Of a DNA stretch of 64,000 nt, positions 1 through 13,400 are shown in pieces. Location: contig JAJEKV010000002.1 of the NCBI GenBank assembly GCA_021234155.1, positions 35,818,128 to 35,882,127 of the forward strand, given 5' to 3'. The notes under the pieces are model-generated. The model saw only the letters and a list, made by a program, of their open reading frames with translations, searched no databases and had not been told where the DNA came from. Position 1 is the first letter of the stretch; every line of letters starts with the position of its first letter. Origin of the DNA: Isoetes taiwanensis (taxonomy: Eukaryota > Streptophyta > Lycopodiopsida > Isoetales > Isoetaceae). Both the position numbers and the translations under genes were made by a program.

Positions 1-479
1 TTGATCTCAAAAAATGCGATTTCAAAGAAAAATTTGTAACTTATTCACCTTGGTAGAATAGCAGGGATGTTGCACGTTAGGCCACTTGTTATGGGCAACA
101 GTCCCACATGTTATTGATCTGAATAAGGTTTTGAGTGTATACAAAAGGCTGGAAAAGAGAAGCGTTCGCGGCGGCCTTGGCTGCAGCGATATATTGTGCT
201 ATTTTCGTTTTGGGTTGGGGGAGGGTTTTCAGGCAGTGGTTAGGACTATGATTTTCGTATGGTATTGTATAAAAAACGGTATAATTTGCCATGTGGGAGC
301 AGCTTAAATGGTTATTGCTATTTTGGGTGATTTGCAAGTCCCTAAGTTTCTATTTTGGAGTGGTTGTTTATGGTTTAATTTGTGTTTTTTTGCAGAGGTA
401 CGTTTTAGGAAAGCCACGAGGCCGGTTTTGGAACGCAGGGCAGAGCAGGGCGAGCAGATTTGGAGATGGAGCGGGTCGA
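1..479. other. intergenic DNA, no gene seen
   Basis: No convincing coding region. Positions 168-200 hold a GC-rich GCGGCGGCC stretch followed by GGC and GCGATATATT. It resembles a decayed version of the perfect GC-rich hairpin at 32331-32356, and both follow a similar AAGAGAA-type sequence. Short open frames occur on both strands but lack domains or splice support. Confidence 0.5.
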
Positions 480-670
480 CCAGAGCAGGGCGAAGCCATA
501 GCTGCCCAGGTCATTCCGGCAATCCATAGCTGCGCCTGGTCGAAGATTTCCCATGCAGGTCCATTTTCAGGCTCATTTTGAGGCACATGGGAGGCTCAGG
601 GCAAGGAAGAATAGCCGATTTGTGGTCACCAGAGCAGGGCGAAGCCATAGCTGCCCAGGTCATTCCGGCA
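480..670. repeat. 42-bp direct repeat pair
   Basis: The same ~42-bp sequence (starting CCAGAGCAGGGCGAAGCC and ending CATTCCGGCA) occurs at 480-521 and 629-670, 149 bp apart. The two copies look identical. The intervening DNA is not obviously repeated. This is a small local duplication with no visible coding role. Confidence 0.8.
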
Positions 671-1354
671 GGGCCTAAGCTGAGCACGGCCTTGCTTTGC
701 CGATGGTCCCGATGGCCAGTGTGGTTCAGCAGTGCAGGCTTCATGCTGACAATTGGCTTCTTTATTTTGCTTTTTCCTTGTGCTTCAACCATGTGTTCGA
801 TCGACACCATAGGAAGTGGTTTTTTGTTTTCGGGTCGAAATCTTAATGGCCATTGATCTGGCACAACACCAGGGATATTCCACGGATCAATGGCTCTGAA
901 TGAGATCTGGAATAAAACCCATAAAGATAGTAATAAACGAATAAATCGTGTTTGTCGTAGCGATAAGTTTCTTGTATCAACCTTTTTAATTTGGAATTTT
1001 CCGGTTTGGTTATAAACATTTTTGGAATTTTTTCTAAGATGATTTTGTAAGGTTTGAAGGGTTTTGTAGCCGGAAAACATTCCCGATGTTCCAAAAATTT
1101 AGAAAGCATTTTTGTGTGATTTGAAATGGTTTCCATGTTGCCGGATTTGGGCATTTTCGAGATGAAGCTTCCATTCATGCACTGTCATTCCGGAAGCATG
1201 CACCACGTCATGTAGGCTACGACTACTATGGTTAGGGTTGTGGTATTTTGTTTTTCTTTTGTATTCAGAGCCACAGGTTGCCACAGGGGATGCATTCGGC
1301 TGATCATCAAGAGCTGGCGTGCTCAATCTAGAAGTATGCTTTTATTATGGTGAA
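671..1354. other. intergenic DNA, nothing recognised
   Basis: AT-rich DNA with short open frames on both strands, none with a recognisable domain, splice-supported structure or repeat. I see no RNA gene here. Confidence 0.5.
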
Positions 1355-1976
1355 TTTGCCTGGATCGGTTTTTGTGCAGCGCTGCATCCCGGCATGTGAG
1401 CCGCTGGGATCTTCCAGAGCCACGGCCACCGTTGCCCACATACCACTGAAAGCCATGGTAGCCCTCTTAGAAAGGATCTTAGGTTATTGTGCACTGCTGG
1501 ATATGGAGCAGTGTAATAATATGTACATGTGAATGGCCGGGCAGCTATTTGGCCAGCAAAAATTAGATGAACTGCTTCTGGTATGCTCAATCCTATTGTT
1601 CTATTTTCAATAGCCTTTTCTTATCAGGTTCTATATCTTCATGATTATTAGTTTTCGTTCAACAGGGATTGTTGAAGCTGGCATTCTAATTTTACCATTA
1701 TGAAATGGTCTCCTAGAATACCATGCATGCTGCCTTGCCTTGGCATGTTCTGGGCACAACAGAGATTCAAAGGAGGCCTTTACCAATGTAACTCCAGTGC
1801 AACTGGAAGGTATGCTTCTAAATGCTGACTTTTGCTGTATTTTTCCTATGATGTGATGGATTTAGTAATGAGTTTTGGCACTTCTTTTTCTAGAGTCAAG
1901 CGTATGATGCATCTTCTGCATAGTTTTCCAGTTTAATTTATGTTAAATTTTCTCTGTCTTTGCGTTGCAGATCTGC
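1355..1976 (+). repeat. copy A of an exon-like repeat block
   Basis: This stretch matches 3890-4540 and parts of 5873-6112 and 7350-8000. It has intron/exon-like borders: a TTTTTGTGCAG acceptor at about 1370-1380, CTTCTG|GTATGC donors, and a TTGCGTTGCAG acceptor near 1970. The candidate exons carry stops in most frames, so I cannot read a continuous protein. It is probably a decayed multi-exon gene fragment or a transposon-captured one. The product is unrecognised. Confidence 0.55.
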
Positions 1977-2804
1977 TGTTGGATAGGCATATTCACCCCT
2001 TATTCCTTAATCTACACCGTACGTAAAGTTCCTCGTTTGTGGGGTATGCAAGTACAAAATTTGCTATACTGTATAACAAGATTCGCAAAATACTATAAGA
2101 TTTCAAGCGGAATACTATATGGTGTTGATTTCGTACGTGCAAAATACAATTATGAGGGCTCTCGCTGCCCTACGTCACCCCCCGTGTGAATATGCACCCA
2201 AACCAAAAGGGGGTTTAAGGGGGATTTTAATTTAAATATGTTGGACCCAATGGTTGTGTTAATTAATGTCAATGGTAGTTATGTGTTGGTTGTTAATGTC
2301 AATGGTTGTTATGTGTTGGTTGTTATGTGTTGGGGGATTTAATTTTTATATGTTGGATGTTAATGGTTTGTGTTGCAAAAAAAAAATTTTGGCCCCTTCG
2401 GGGCCTTAGGGACATCACACCCCCACCCCCCCGGTGTGACAAAAATTTTAGAATTCAAACCAGAAAAAAACTAGAATTCATTTGAGGCTTTCATCACCCA
2501 TATACCCATAAAGTCATAAAGTCTGAAAGTCATAAAGTTTGCAACACCCATACACAAGCATTTTTCAACTGGAATTTAACAGCAGCCTTTGGCCTCCATG
2601 GATTCTTGTGGTGAGAAACCAAAGTGGGAAACTTTTCTGCTTGTTAGCACAAGGATCTAGAAGCCTTGGAATTTGCTTAATAACTGCCTCAAAATCTAAA
2701 AATACATGGTAATTTTTTGCAAGCTTCATTCGGAATGAGCCATAAAACAATATCCAATAGCGCAATCCTGTATTAATCAGCTGGTAGGATGTGAAAGCCT
2801 ACCA
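1977..2804. other. AT-rich spacer with a GC hairpin
   Basis: T-rich, TTGTTATGTGTTGG-like imperfect repeats lie at about 2240-2360. A 15-nt hairpin (GGCCCC, TTC loop, GGGGCC) is at 2391-2405. On either side of the spacer are C-rich strings (CACCCCCCGTGTGA at about 2176 and ACCCCCCCGGTGTGAC at about 2427). No gene is recognisable. Confidence 0.5.
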
Positions 2805-3151
2805 AACCCGGCCGAAAAATTGCTGTTTTAGCATAGATAACTTAACCAAATATATCCATATCATACACTATCAAAAAGATCTCGGAAAGAGCTTTCCAAA
2901 GCAATAAAAATCATCTGAAACAGAGCTCTGGATCAAAAGTTATGATAAGAAATGCGAAGAAACTGCGCACTCGCGGCGCCCTTCAAGTCCTTCATGTGCC
3001 CAACCCGGCCGAAAAATTGCTGTTTTAGCATAGATACCTTAACCAAATATATCCATATCATACACTATCAAAAAGATCTCGGAGAGAGCTTTCCAAAGCA
3101 ATAAAAATCATCTGAAACAGAGCTCTGGATCAAAAGTTATGATAAGAAATG
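2805..3151. repeat. two 150-bp direct repeats
   Basis: A 150-bp sequence starting AACCCGGCCGAAAAATTGCTG occurs at 2805-2954 and 3002-3151 (offset 197 bp) with only about two differences. A 47-bp spacer separates the copies. No coding content is recognised. Confidence 0.85.
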
Positions 3152-3167
3152 TGTTGCCGGTGGGGAA

Positions 3168-5872
3168 GAATGTTCATGCAAGATACACTTCGCATTCAGA
3201 TATAGAAATCTAGCTAACTTTTCTAAACTAGAATCTTCTTTTCCTTTTCCTATTTCTATCTTAACTTTAAGAGAGTATTCCTAGGTCCGCCATGCAATCA
3301 CATTATAATTATGGCTAGAATCCATCCCCTTTGCAAGTCCAGCTTCCCTTTGTCCACTGCGGTTAGACTTTTGCAGAAAAACAAAATGATTATATAATCT
3401 AATTCTTGCTGGAGTTGAAAGGGCAGAAAATGTGAGGCATCTTTTATGGGTCGATACATTTAATGTTGATGGCATTCTTGACCTTAATGGGTAAATCTGA
3501 AAACTTGGATGCATTTGGAGCTGCTGCTCGCAGAAGCCTGGTCCATTAAAATACCACAACCTGCAATAATTACTTTGAACCAAATGGGGTTTGTAATTCA
3601 TAGTTAAGAAACTTGAAAAGTTACTGACCAAAAAGAGAGAATGTGCATCATGGCTTGACTTTATTAGAAATTGGTGACTTCTAACTTTCGTCATGAAGGT
3701 GGCATGAAGAATGCATTCAATTTTGCATAAAGTAATTTGTTCTTTAGTTTGAGCAGGGTACTATATTATGGAGAATGAAAGAAACAAATGGAGCATTCTA
3801 TTAATGGGAACTTTGTTCTATTTTGTCAACAAAAATCCTATTTTCTAAGAGGTCTGCATCCTGAATTTGTCTCTAAACAAACTATTTGCTTGGACTGGTT
3901 TTTGTGCAGCGCTGCATCCCGGCATGTGAGCCGCTGGGATCTTCCAGAGCCACGGCCACCGTTGCCCACATGCCACTGTTAGCCATGGTAGCCCTCTTAG
4001 AAAGGATCTTAGGTTGCTGTGCACTGCTGGATATGGAGCAGTGTAATAATGTGTACATGTGAATGGTCGGGCAGCTATTTGGCCAGCAAAAATTAGATGA
4101 ACTGCTTCTGGTATGCTCAATCCTATTGTTCTATTTTCAAGTTGCTCATAATAATGTGTACATGTGAATGGCCGGGCAGCTATTTGGCCAGCAAAAATTA
4201 GATGAACTGCTTCTGGTATGCTCAATCCTATTGTTCTATTTTAAATAGCCTTTTCTTATCAGGTTCTATATCTTCATGATTATTAGTTTTCGTTCAATAG
4301 GGATTGTTGAAGCTGGCACTGTAATTTACCATTATGAAATGGTCTCCTAGAATACCAGGCATGTTGCCTTGCCTTGGCATGTTCTGGGCACAATAGACAT
4401 TCAAAGGAGGCCTTTACCAATGTAACTTCAGTGCAATTGGAAGGTATGCTTCTAAATGCTGACTTTTGCTGTATTTTCCCTTTGATGTGAGTTTTGACAC
4501 TTCTTTTTCTAGCATCAAGCATATGATGCATCTCTGGCTAGAACAATATATTAATTCCTTCATGATTGTAATGACGTCTCATGGACAATTCTGCAAATGA
4601 TAGTAATATAATCACCAGCAAATGCTTGAATTTTTGCATTTAAGTGCATATTTGAAGAGGGTATGCACTTAGCCAAGCAAGTAAGTATTCTATCCTCATT
4701 TATACACAAGACATTGTTTAATGCGGTAGTTGTTTATGCTCTATTCTATATGATTTTGATGCTTGCATTGCTACAATTTGCATGACTTGAGGATGACATG
4801 TCGCACATGATGGTAAACTTCCATACAATTTAACTAGCATAATGTACTGTAGCTATGGACTGTGCTTTAGATACATCAATCACACGACGAAGTAGGTTAG
4901 GTATTCAAATGATACTACTTTTTGCTGAGGAGACTATGGTTTTAGTCCTTTCTGAAAGCTTTAAGTATAAGCATGAGTTTTTTTGCAGTAGATATGTGTA
5001 GTATTCAGATTATTTAATGCATAGTTTTCCAGTTTAATTTATGTTAATTTCTCTCTGTCTTTGTTTTGCAGATCTGGTGCCTTAGCTGGTTCATCTTGCC
5101 TCCAATAGTTTCTCACCAATGACATAGTGGTTACGTAAGTTTTGGATTGTGCATAGAGTGCTAGGACCCTTTACCTAAGAAAATGGTATTGATGTACAGG
5201 CCAAAGTGCAAATTTCTTTACATAGTATTGTGAGAGAAAGCCTCCAAGTTTTTGAGGATATAGACAGAAACAAGAACATCCTTTGTTGTTCAGCTTCCAG
5301 GTACAACTCCATCATAAGTTGCATCAGACATGGAATTGTTTTCCTCTTAACATTGTTTGTAACTCTTTGTACATGCAACTATGATAAAGAGAAAAATTTG
5401 CTACTTATCTAGAGCAGCAAATGTCGTTTTTCTATTAGAATATTCAGGTTGTGAAGGTATGACAAGCTCAAAGAAGTATTTTATCTTTCTTTCATCTTCA
5501 GACAAGTTGCTTTGTATTTTATGTAATGATTGTGGCAGCGAATGGTGTACGACCGCATATAGACAGAGGAAGACATGAGCAAACTCAAGTAATGGAACTA
5601 TAGTCACTAAGTTGGAATATTATCGTTTGGTTTCTTTGATTCTTGGAATGCAAGTTGTTTAAGAAAAAAGAAGGTGACATCTCTGTGTAAAAATCCATTG
5701 CCTTAATTCTTAGCGAACCTCCAGTTCTTGACTATTTGTCCATTGCTTATTCGTGATCAGATCCTACAGATCCAAATGAGCTTCACGATTAAATTGACTA
5801 CAAGCACACCATGCTAACTTTAGAGTATCGTGCAATGTCCAAGTCATTGCAAAGGATTGATTTTTGATGTTA
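3168..5872 (+). repeat. long direct duplication, copy 1
   Basis: This ~2.7-kb block is repeated almost base for base at 6554-9333. It holds exon-like pieces with plausible plus-strand splice borders: an acceptor TTTTTGTGCAG at about 3899-3909, a donor CTTCTG|GTATGC near 4110, an acceptor TTGTTTTGCAG at about 5070, and a donor CTTCCAG|GTACAAC near 5300. One short stretch (about 5198-5300) reads as a soluble peptide with ISLHSIVRESLQVFEDIDRN, but flanking pieces carry stops. A local ~103-bp duplication lies at 4046-4245. Family and function are unrecognised. Confidence 0.8.
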
Positions 5873-6390
5873 TGCCTTGGCATGTTCTGGGCACAACAGA
5901 GATTCAAAGGAGGCCTTTACCAATGTAACTCCAGTGCAACTGGAAGGTATGCTTCTAAATGCTGACTTTTGCTGTATTTTTCCTATGATGTGATGGATTT
6001 AGTAATGAGTTTTGGCACTTCTTTTTCTAGAGTCAAGCGTATGATGCATCTTCTGCATAGTTTTCCAGTTTAATTTATGTTAAATTTTCTCTGTCTTTGC
6101 GTTGCAGATCTGGTGCCTTATCTGGTTCATTTTGCCTCCAATAGTTTCTCCCGAATGACATAGTGATTATGTAAGTTTTGGATTGTGCATGGAGTGCTAG
6201 GACCCTTTACCTAAGAAAATGGTGCTGATGTACAGGCCAAAGTGCAAATTTCTTTACACAGTATTGTGAGAGAAAGCCTCCAAGTTTTTGATGATATAGA
6301 CAGAAACAAGAACATCCTTTGTTGTTCAGCTTCCAGGTACAACTCCATCATAAGCTGCATCAGACATGGAATTATTTTCCTCTTACTCTT
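5873..6390 (+). repeat. partial third copy of the exon-like block
   Basis: Positions 5873-6112 are almost identical to 1738-1976. Positions 6110-6390 are a more diverged version of 5080-5370, for example reading VFDDIDRN where the other copies read VFEDIDRN. The block is a mosaic of two repeat segments inserted between the two long copies. Positions 6391-6553 look unique. Confidence 0.7.
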
Positions 6391-6553
6391 GCAATAACAA
6401 AACTCCACTCTTGATAGTGGGAAACAGTTTTTTAATTTGACATATCATTCCGATGGCTTAATATTTGTGTAGGATACTGAAAATTGCAAAGATGGCAAGT
6501 TGACCATAAAACTCAAGAAGATAGTTTCAAATTGTTCTGAGATCTGGCATGGT

Positions 6554-9333
6554 GAATGTTCATGCAAGATACACTTCGCATTCAGATATAGAAATCTAGC
6601 TAACTTTTCTAAACTAGAATCTTCTTTTCCTTTTCCTATTTCTATCTTAACTTTAAGAGAGTATTCCTAGGTCCGCCATGCAATCACATTATAATTATGG
6701 CTAGAATCCATCCCCTTTGCAAGTCCAGCTTCCCTTTGTCCACTGCGGTTAGACTTTTGCAGAAAAACAAAATGATTATATAATCTAATTCTTGCTGGAG
6801 TTGAAAGGGCAGAAAATGTGAGGCATCTTTTATGGGTCGATACATTTAATGTTGATGGCATTCTTGACCTTAATGGGTAAATCTGAAAACTTGGATGCAT
6901 TTGGAGCTGCTGCTCGCAGAAGCCTGGTCCATTAAAATACCACAACCTGCAATAATTACTTTGAACCAAATGAGGTTTGTAATTCATAGTTAAGAAACTT
7001 GGTCCATTAAAATACCACAACCTGCAATAATTACTTTGAACCAAATGGGGTTTGTAATTCATAGTTAAGAAACTTGAAAAGTTACTGACCAAAAAGAGAG
7101 AATGTGCATCATGGCTTGACTTTATTAGAAATTGGTGACTTCTAACTTTCGTCATGAAGGTGGCATGAAGAATGCATTCAATTTTGCATAAAGTAATTTG
7201 TTCTTTAGTTTGAGCAGGGTACTATATTATGGAGAATGAAAGAAACAAATGGAGCATTCTATTAATGGGAACTTTGTTCTATTTTGTCAACAAAAATCCT
7301 ATTTTCTAAGAGGTCTGCATCCTGAATTTGTCTCTAAACAAACTATTTGCTTGGATTGGTTTTTGTGCACAATAAGATCCCTATGTGTGAGCGGCCGGGG
7401 ATCTTCCAGAGCCACGGCCACCGTTGCCCACATGCCACTGTTAGCCATGGTAGCCCTCTTAGAAAGGATCTTAGGTTGCTGTGCACTGCTGGATATGGAG
7501 CAGTGTAATAATGTGTACATGTGAATGGTCGGGCAGCTATTTGGCCAACAAAAATTAGATGAACTCGCTTCGGTATGCTCAATCCTATTGTTCTATTTTC
7601 AAGTTGCTCATAATAATGTGTACATGTGAATGGTCGGGCAGCTATTTGGCCAGCAAAAATTAGATGAACTGCTTCTGGTATGCTCAATCCTATTGTTCTA
7701 TTTTAAATAGCCTTTTCTTATCAGGTTCTATATCTTCATGATTATTAGTTTTCGTTCAATAGGGATTGTTGAAGCTGGCACTGTAATTTACCATTATGAA
7801 ATGGTCTCCTAGAATACCAGGCATGTTGCCTTGCCTTGGCATGTTCTGGGCACAATAGACATTCAAAGGAGGCCTTTACCAATGTAACTTCAGTGCAATT
7901 GGAAGGTATGCTTCTAAATGCTGACTTTTGCTGTATTTTCCCTTTGATGTGAGTTTTGACACTTCTTTTTCTAGCATCAAGCATATGATGCATCTCTGGC
8001 TAGAACAATATATTAATTCCTTCATGATTGTAATGACGTCTCATGGACAATTCTGCAAATGATAGTAATATAATCACCAGCAAATGCTTGAATTTTTGCA
8101 TTTAAGTGCATATTTGAAGAGGGTATGCACTTAGCCAAGCAAGTAAGTATTCTATCCTCATTTATACACAAGACATTGTTTAATGCGGTAGTTGTTTATG
8201 CTCTATTCTATATGATTTTGATGCTTGCATTGCTACAATTTGCATGACTTGAGGATGACATGTCGCACATGATGGTAAACTTCCATACAATTTAACTAGC
8301 ATAATGTAATCAGCTATGGATGTGCTTTAGATACATCAATCACACGATGAAGTAGGTTAGGTATTCAAATGATACTACTTTTTGCTGAGGAGACTATGGT
8401 TTTAGTCCTTTCTGAAAGCTTTAAGTATAAGCATGAGTTTTTTTGCAGTAGATATGTGTAGTATTCAGATTATTTAATGCATAGTTTTCCAGTTTAATTT
8501 ATGTTAATTTCTCTCTGTCTTTGTTTTGCAGATCTGGTGCCTTAGCTGGTTCATCTTGCCTCCAATAGTTTCTCACCAATGACATAGTGGTTACGTAAGT
8601 TTTGGATTGTGCATAGAGTGCTAGGACCCTTTATCTAAGAAAATGGTATTGATGTACAGGCCAAAGTGCAAATTTCTTTACATAGTATTGTGAGAGAAAG
8701 CCTCCAAGTTTTTGAGGATATAGACAGAAACAAGAACATCCTTTGTTGTTCAGCTTCCAGGTACAACTCCATCATAAGTTGCATCAGACATGGAATTGTT
8801 TTCCTCTTAACATTGTTTGTAACTCTTTGTACATGCAACTATGATAAAGAGAAAAATTTGCTACTTATCTAGAGCAGCAAATGTCGTTTTTCTATTAGAA
8901 TATTCAGGTTGTGAAGGTATGACAAGCTCAAAGAAGTATTTTATCTTTCTTTCATCTTCAGACAAGTTGCTTTGTATTTTATGTAATGATTGTGGCAGCG
9001 AATGGTGTACGACCGCATATAGACAGAGGAAGACATGAGCAAACTCAAGTAATGGAACTATAGTCACTAAGTTGGAATATTATCGTTTGGTTTCTTTGAT
9101 TCTTGGAATGCAAGTTGTTTAAGAAAAAAGAAGGTGACATCTCTGTGTAAAAATCCATTGCCTTAATTCTTAGCGAACCTCCAGTTCTTGACTATTTGTC
9201 CATTGCTTATTCGTGATCAGATCCTACAGATCCAAATGAGCTTCACGATTAAATTGACTACAAGCACACCATGCTAACTTTAGAGTATCGTGCAATGTCC
9301 AAGTCATTGCAAAGGATTGATTTTTGATGTTAT
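6554..9333 (+). repeat. long direct duplication, copy 2
   Basis: Nearly identical to 3168-5872. An extra 75-bp internal tandem duplication lies at about 6970-7055, which raises the copy-to-copy offset from 3386 to 3461 bp. A few differences are clustered, for example around 7366-7400 and 7564-7574. Such high identity implies a recent segmental duplication, or an assembly of two alleles side by side. No complete gene is readable. Confidence 0.8.
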
Positions 9334-11542
9334 AGTTCCGATAGGCTGTTTGACATGCAGAGATAGTTGCTGCTAACCAAATGTGAGGTGTAGAGTAAAT
9401 TCCTGTAATTCTTCTTTTCTTTATCTTGCAGCGAATGTTTGTTGTAAAATTTGAGTAGCAATCAATCTTATTTCAATAAGATTGATGTGTTGAGTGTATT
9501 TATAGCCATTTTCTTGAAAAGCATTTGTTATCAACTGAAGATACTTTTACTTAAAACTTCAAATTGGATGATGCCAAAATAGAAGAGGCATCTTAGTCAT
9601 TCACGTAATGGTGTGTGGTCAGATATTGACTAGAACCTTTATAATATAAAAGCAACATGCATTACGAAATTGTTCAGCCCTTGAGCACGTCCATGAAAGG
9701 TCCATCATCTTGATATGTACAAGACATTCTCCTCTTTTGTTTTGTGCTTATGCTTCCTTTCCATATGAAGGGGCTGTAGATAGTGTCTTTCAAATCAGAA
9801 GGTAATATTCTCTAATGATGTTCCTGATGCATAAGGAATGTACTTTGTCTTCTAGCGAAAATGATTGTTGGCTGCATTCAAGACGTTCCTAGCCTACAAG
9901 ATGATGAAAATCACATGAATGCCATTTAGATTTAAGTGAAAGATAGCCATTCAAATTTAGGTCCAAATATTAGCCGGCCACTTAATAGAAACCTCTATTT
10001 ATATAGGCAATGATATATCAAGCATCAGTTGGCAAGATCACATGCTAAACATTCCATGATATGCTGTTTGAACAAAATCTCAAACTCTGTAAGGCATGCT
10101 AAGAGTTGTTTGAAGTCATGGAACATAAAAACGTTTATAATTGTTGAGCCAAAGGAAATAGTATATTTGGTAGTATGAAAGAGGAAGTCCATCATTGTTG
10201 AGCCAAAAGAAAGAGTGTACTTGGTAGTATAGAAGAGATTTGTCTGCATACCATACAAGAGTCTACAATCTGTTGAAGAATTAGATGCACAATACAATTC
10301 ATGTAGATTAAATAATTTTTCTAAAAGTGCCTTAATTTCATAATATTATGAATTGCATTTGAACAATGCTTTACCTTGCATCATGGAATGACATTTCAAA
10401 AGGACCTAGACAAATTAACTCCTAGACAAATTAACACGATTGAAGTCCAACCTATAACAACCCAAGTAACTCCCAAATGTTGGTAACTCTTGCAAATAAC
10501 TCCAAGTAGAATGAAGTCAACATACAACTTTCTTCTAACAATAACTTCAATTGGGATCCAACTCAATATACAACTATTAACGCATTATGATAGCCAATTT
10601 TTTAAATGCATTTTCATATGTAGTTTTGGCTGAGACGCAAATGGACTTATACTATGTCAAGTTTCTTTGCATCATCGTAGATCTGCTTTATTCTAGATTA
10701 CGTGCAATATGTATGTACAACATTATGGAGGAACCGTATCTGTAATTATTCTTTAGAAAACCCATATGTATCTCCTTGTGGAAAAATCAAACACCAAATT
10801 TCCTCGCTAATAGAGTTTTAATGAGCCCTTTATGCCACTTCATCCCCTCTCCCCTCTCCCCTTCTTCCAAACCCTACAATCAAATTCAAATTCACAAAAT
10901 TATCTATAGTAAACATCGCGCCATGGGCCTCCCCACCCCACTATACCAATTCTAATGTAAGACTTTGTTGCCAAAGCTTAACAATGCTAGGCAAAACTTA
11001 ATAATCATATATGTTTACTCCATATATTCATCCAACACTAAGAGGGATAGGCCAAAACATGTCAATATAAAAAAATAAGACTACCCCAAATCTACGCACC
11101 TCCTCTCATTTGTGAGGTTAGACATATCAGTTTATTGTCCATCCCTATATTTTATAGAGGTCAAAGTGAAAATCCATAGGCATCTACAAGAAGCAATAAC
11201 TAATTATCCAAATGCAACAAGAGGCAGCATCATCTGCAAAAGCAAGGATTAAGCTCAACTTCTAGAATAGAACCGTATTTATGCCCGGCACTTGAGGTAA
11301 TGATCCAGGATTCATCAGCTTCTGGTACCATCAAGAAGAGAAAGAATAGCGAGATTTTAGTCGGGAAAATTAGAACCTTGTCTTGGGGCATCCAATGCAT
11401 CAAGTTACTTCAGCTACTGGCTTGCAGAAAAGGTTTGCCTTTTATTGTATGACTATGTTCTTGGTTCGTAGTGGTACGGAGTTAAGAAATCTTAGAGATT
11501 TTATATTCTGTACTTGAAGTGATTTTGTAAATGAATATATTT
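9334..11542. other. AT-rich intergenic DNA
   Basis: No gene recognised. Positions 10140-10250 contain a short imperfect tandem duplication (TTGTTGAGCCAAA followed by TTGGTAGTAT, twice). The rest is AT-rich with stops in all frames. Confidence 0.5.
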
Positions 11543-11706
11543 AATATTGTGAGACCGCCAACAACAATTGGAAGGCTACTCTTAGCAAGTACAAGACGAA
11601 AGATTCATGTGAGCCTGCCGGACGTTATGAAGAAGATAGTATTAAGACATGGAAGGAGCTTGTATTTCATCCTCCAGATTATGAACTTAAAGACAAATGG
11701 TGGCAG
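11543..11706 (+). CDS. possible orphan exon, unknown product
   Basis: An open, charged stretch runs from about 11548 to 11706 and includes KTWKELVFHPPDYELKDKWW. It is followed by CAG|GTAACA, a plausible donor. A second acceptor-like GTGGCAG|GTG lies near 11784. In-frame stops just upstream mean an upstream acceptor would be needed. I do not recognise the family, and no full gene model can be built. It could be a fragment of a decayed gene. Confidence 0.25.
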
Positions 11707-12508
11707 GTAACATTTTTTCCTTAAATCATTAAGTATGCTTAAAGCTTTCGTGTAGTGTAACAACAGTTATATTTTTTGTGGCAGGTGCATTTTCCTTCAA
11801 GCTATCAACACGCCAAAATTTGAGGTCTGGTTTAACAGATGCCAAGCCTTAAGAAACTATGTTGTCATAAATCTCAAGACTAAAGTGGATGGAAAACATT
11901 TTTTTCCATATACAATATCAATGCGACTATACTTGTATTTACGTAATGGCTTAACTCCATGCAATGAGTATATTTTTTCATACCATTTATCAATGTCATT
12001 GTACTTATATTTATGCAATATCCTATCAACCCCATGTCTCTCTTGTTTGTTAAAATGATAAATACATATGAGGTAATCTACTGTAAAATCAAAAGACAAT
12101 ATTCTTTAAAGCGCTTCATGCCTAATGGAGCAGAATATGCTTCTCAACCCTATATTTCCCTTTTTTGCACAACATTATTTGGAAAACAGAACGGATATAT
12201 AATTGCATCATTCTTCACCACAGAGAGAAAAAAATAAATGTTGCCACTGTTTTTACTGTGGAGTATTTTAATTATACTATGTAAGCAACTTTCCAAGATA
12301 CATTATACTCAATGGAGAAGGGCAATACTTTCTCTGGACCTTATTGTGAATAAGTAGATCGAATATGTAGCAAAATAACAGGGGTTCCAGGGGGATTTGA
12401 TATGTATGTAAAAATAACAATTCCTAAAACTATAGACCATACATCCCTAAAACAATTGAATGGGTTGTTATAAAAAAAATATAGATTCAAGATAAAAAAT
12501 AATCACAT

Positions 12509-12600
12509 TAGCTCACGAGGTACATTGGTTAAAGTAGTCTTATTAGGACATTGAGTTATTTTGGTAGAGGTTCAAGCCCCCATATTTCATATTCTAAAAT
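12509..12600 (+). mobile_element. tRNA-derived SINE-like head
   Basis: A box A-like TTAGCTCACGAGG (12509-12520) and a perfect box B-like GGTTCAAGCCC (12569-12579) are 48 bp apart. That is the spacing of an internal RNA polymerase III promoter in tRNA-derived SINEs. The flanks do not form a tRNA acceptor stem, so this is not a functional tRNA gene. The 3' limit is not visible. Confidence 0.35.
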
Positions 12601-12814
12601 CTTAGGCAAAGCCGTATAGAGGTTCGATATTCCCTCAAAACCTTAGGCGAAATTGTATTTCATATTTCAAAATCATAGGCGCCTCTAATCATAAATGACT
12701 ATAAGCGAAACGAGAGGTGCCCAGGCGTAAAATGGACGAATTCGACGACTGTGGTAGTCCAGGGTGCACCTCGTTTAGAATATGTAGCAAGCATCCTGCA
12801 AAAGTGTAACATAA

Positions 12815-12970
12815 CATCAGAGACAAAATTACAAATTATAATGATACTGAGAAAGTGAAAAGAACAAACCCTTAATGATAAGTTAGGCACATCATAGACA
12901 AAGTTACAAATTATAATGATACTGAGAAAGTAAAAAGAACAAACCCTTAATGATAAGTTAGGCACATCAT
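12815..12970. repeat. 75-bp tandem duplication
   Basis: Two adjacent ~75-bp copies start at 12815 and 12890. They share ACAAATTATAATGATACTGA and CAAACCCTTAATGATAAG. No coding meaning. Confidence 0.8.
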
Positions 12971-13400
12971 ATGCACAACTAGATAACTCAAATGCAGTCA
13001 GTAAGATTGCTTTATAAGCACATGAACAAAGACAAAATCAACATCATTGGCAATAGAATATTTTGAATATTTCAAGAGATCTCACCTTTGTAATTGGAAT
13101 GTAAGAAGTATAAGGCACAACAAAAGAAAGGGAGATGAAATGCCCGCGTCTCTAGCAAAGATATGTACAGTAATTGACTGTTTTGCCTACTTTTCACCTA
13201 CAATAGGTAGGTGGCTAGACATCCTAATCGAATATACTCAAGCAAGAACCTGTGTAACGTTATTAATGCCAACAAATCAAAACTTGCCTTCGAAAGCAAT
13301 TTTCTATGTGGTAAATCTTCCCAAGCAGAGACAGATGTAGCCAAAACTTGAAGACAAATTGTTTCAATTGGCCAAAAGAAAACAAAGGAATGATGTACCT
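12953..13400. repeat. diverged duplication, copy 1
   Basis: This ~450-bp stretch is repeated with substitutions and small indels at about 14721-15150. Both copies contain GATGCCCGCGTCTCTAG and GTAATTGACTGTTTTGCC. It could be a decayed transposon fragment. I find no domain in any frame. Confidence 0.7.
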
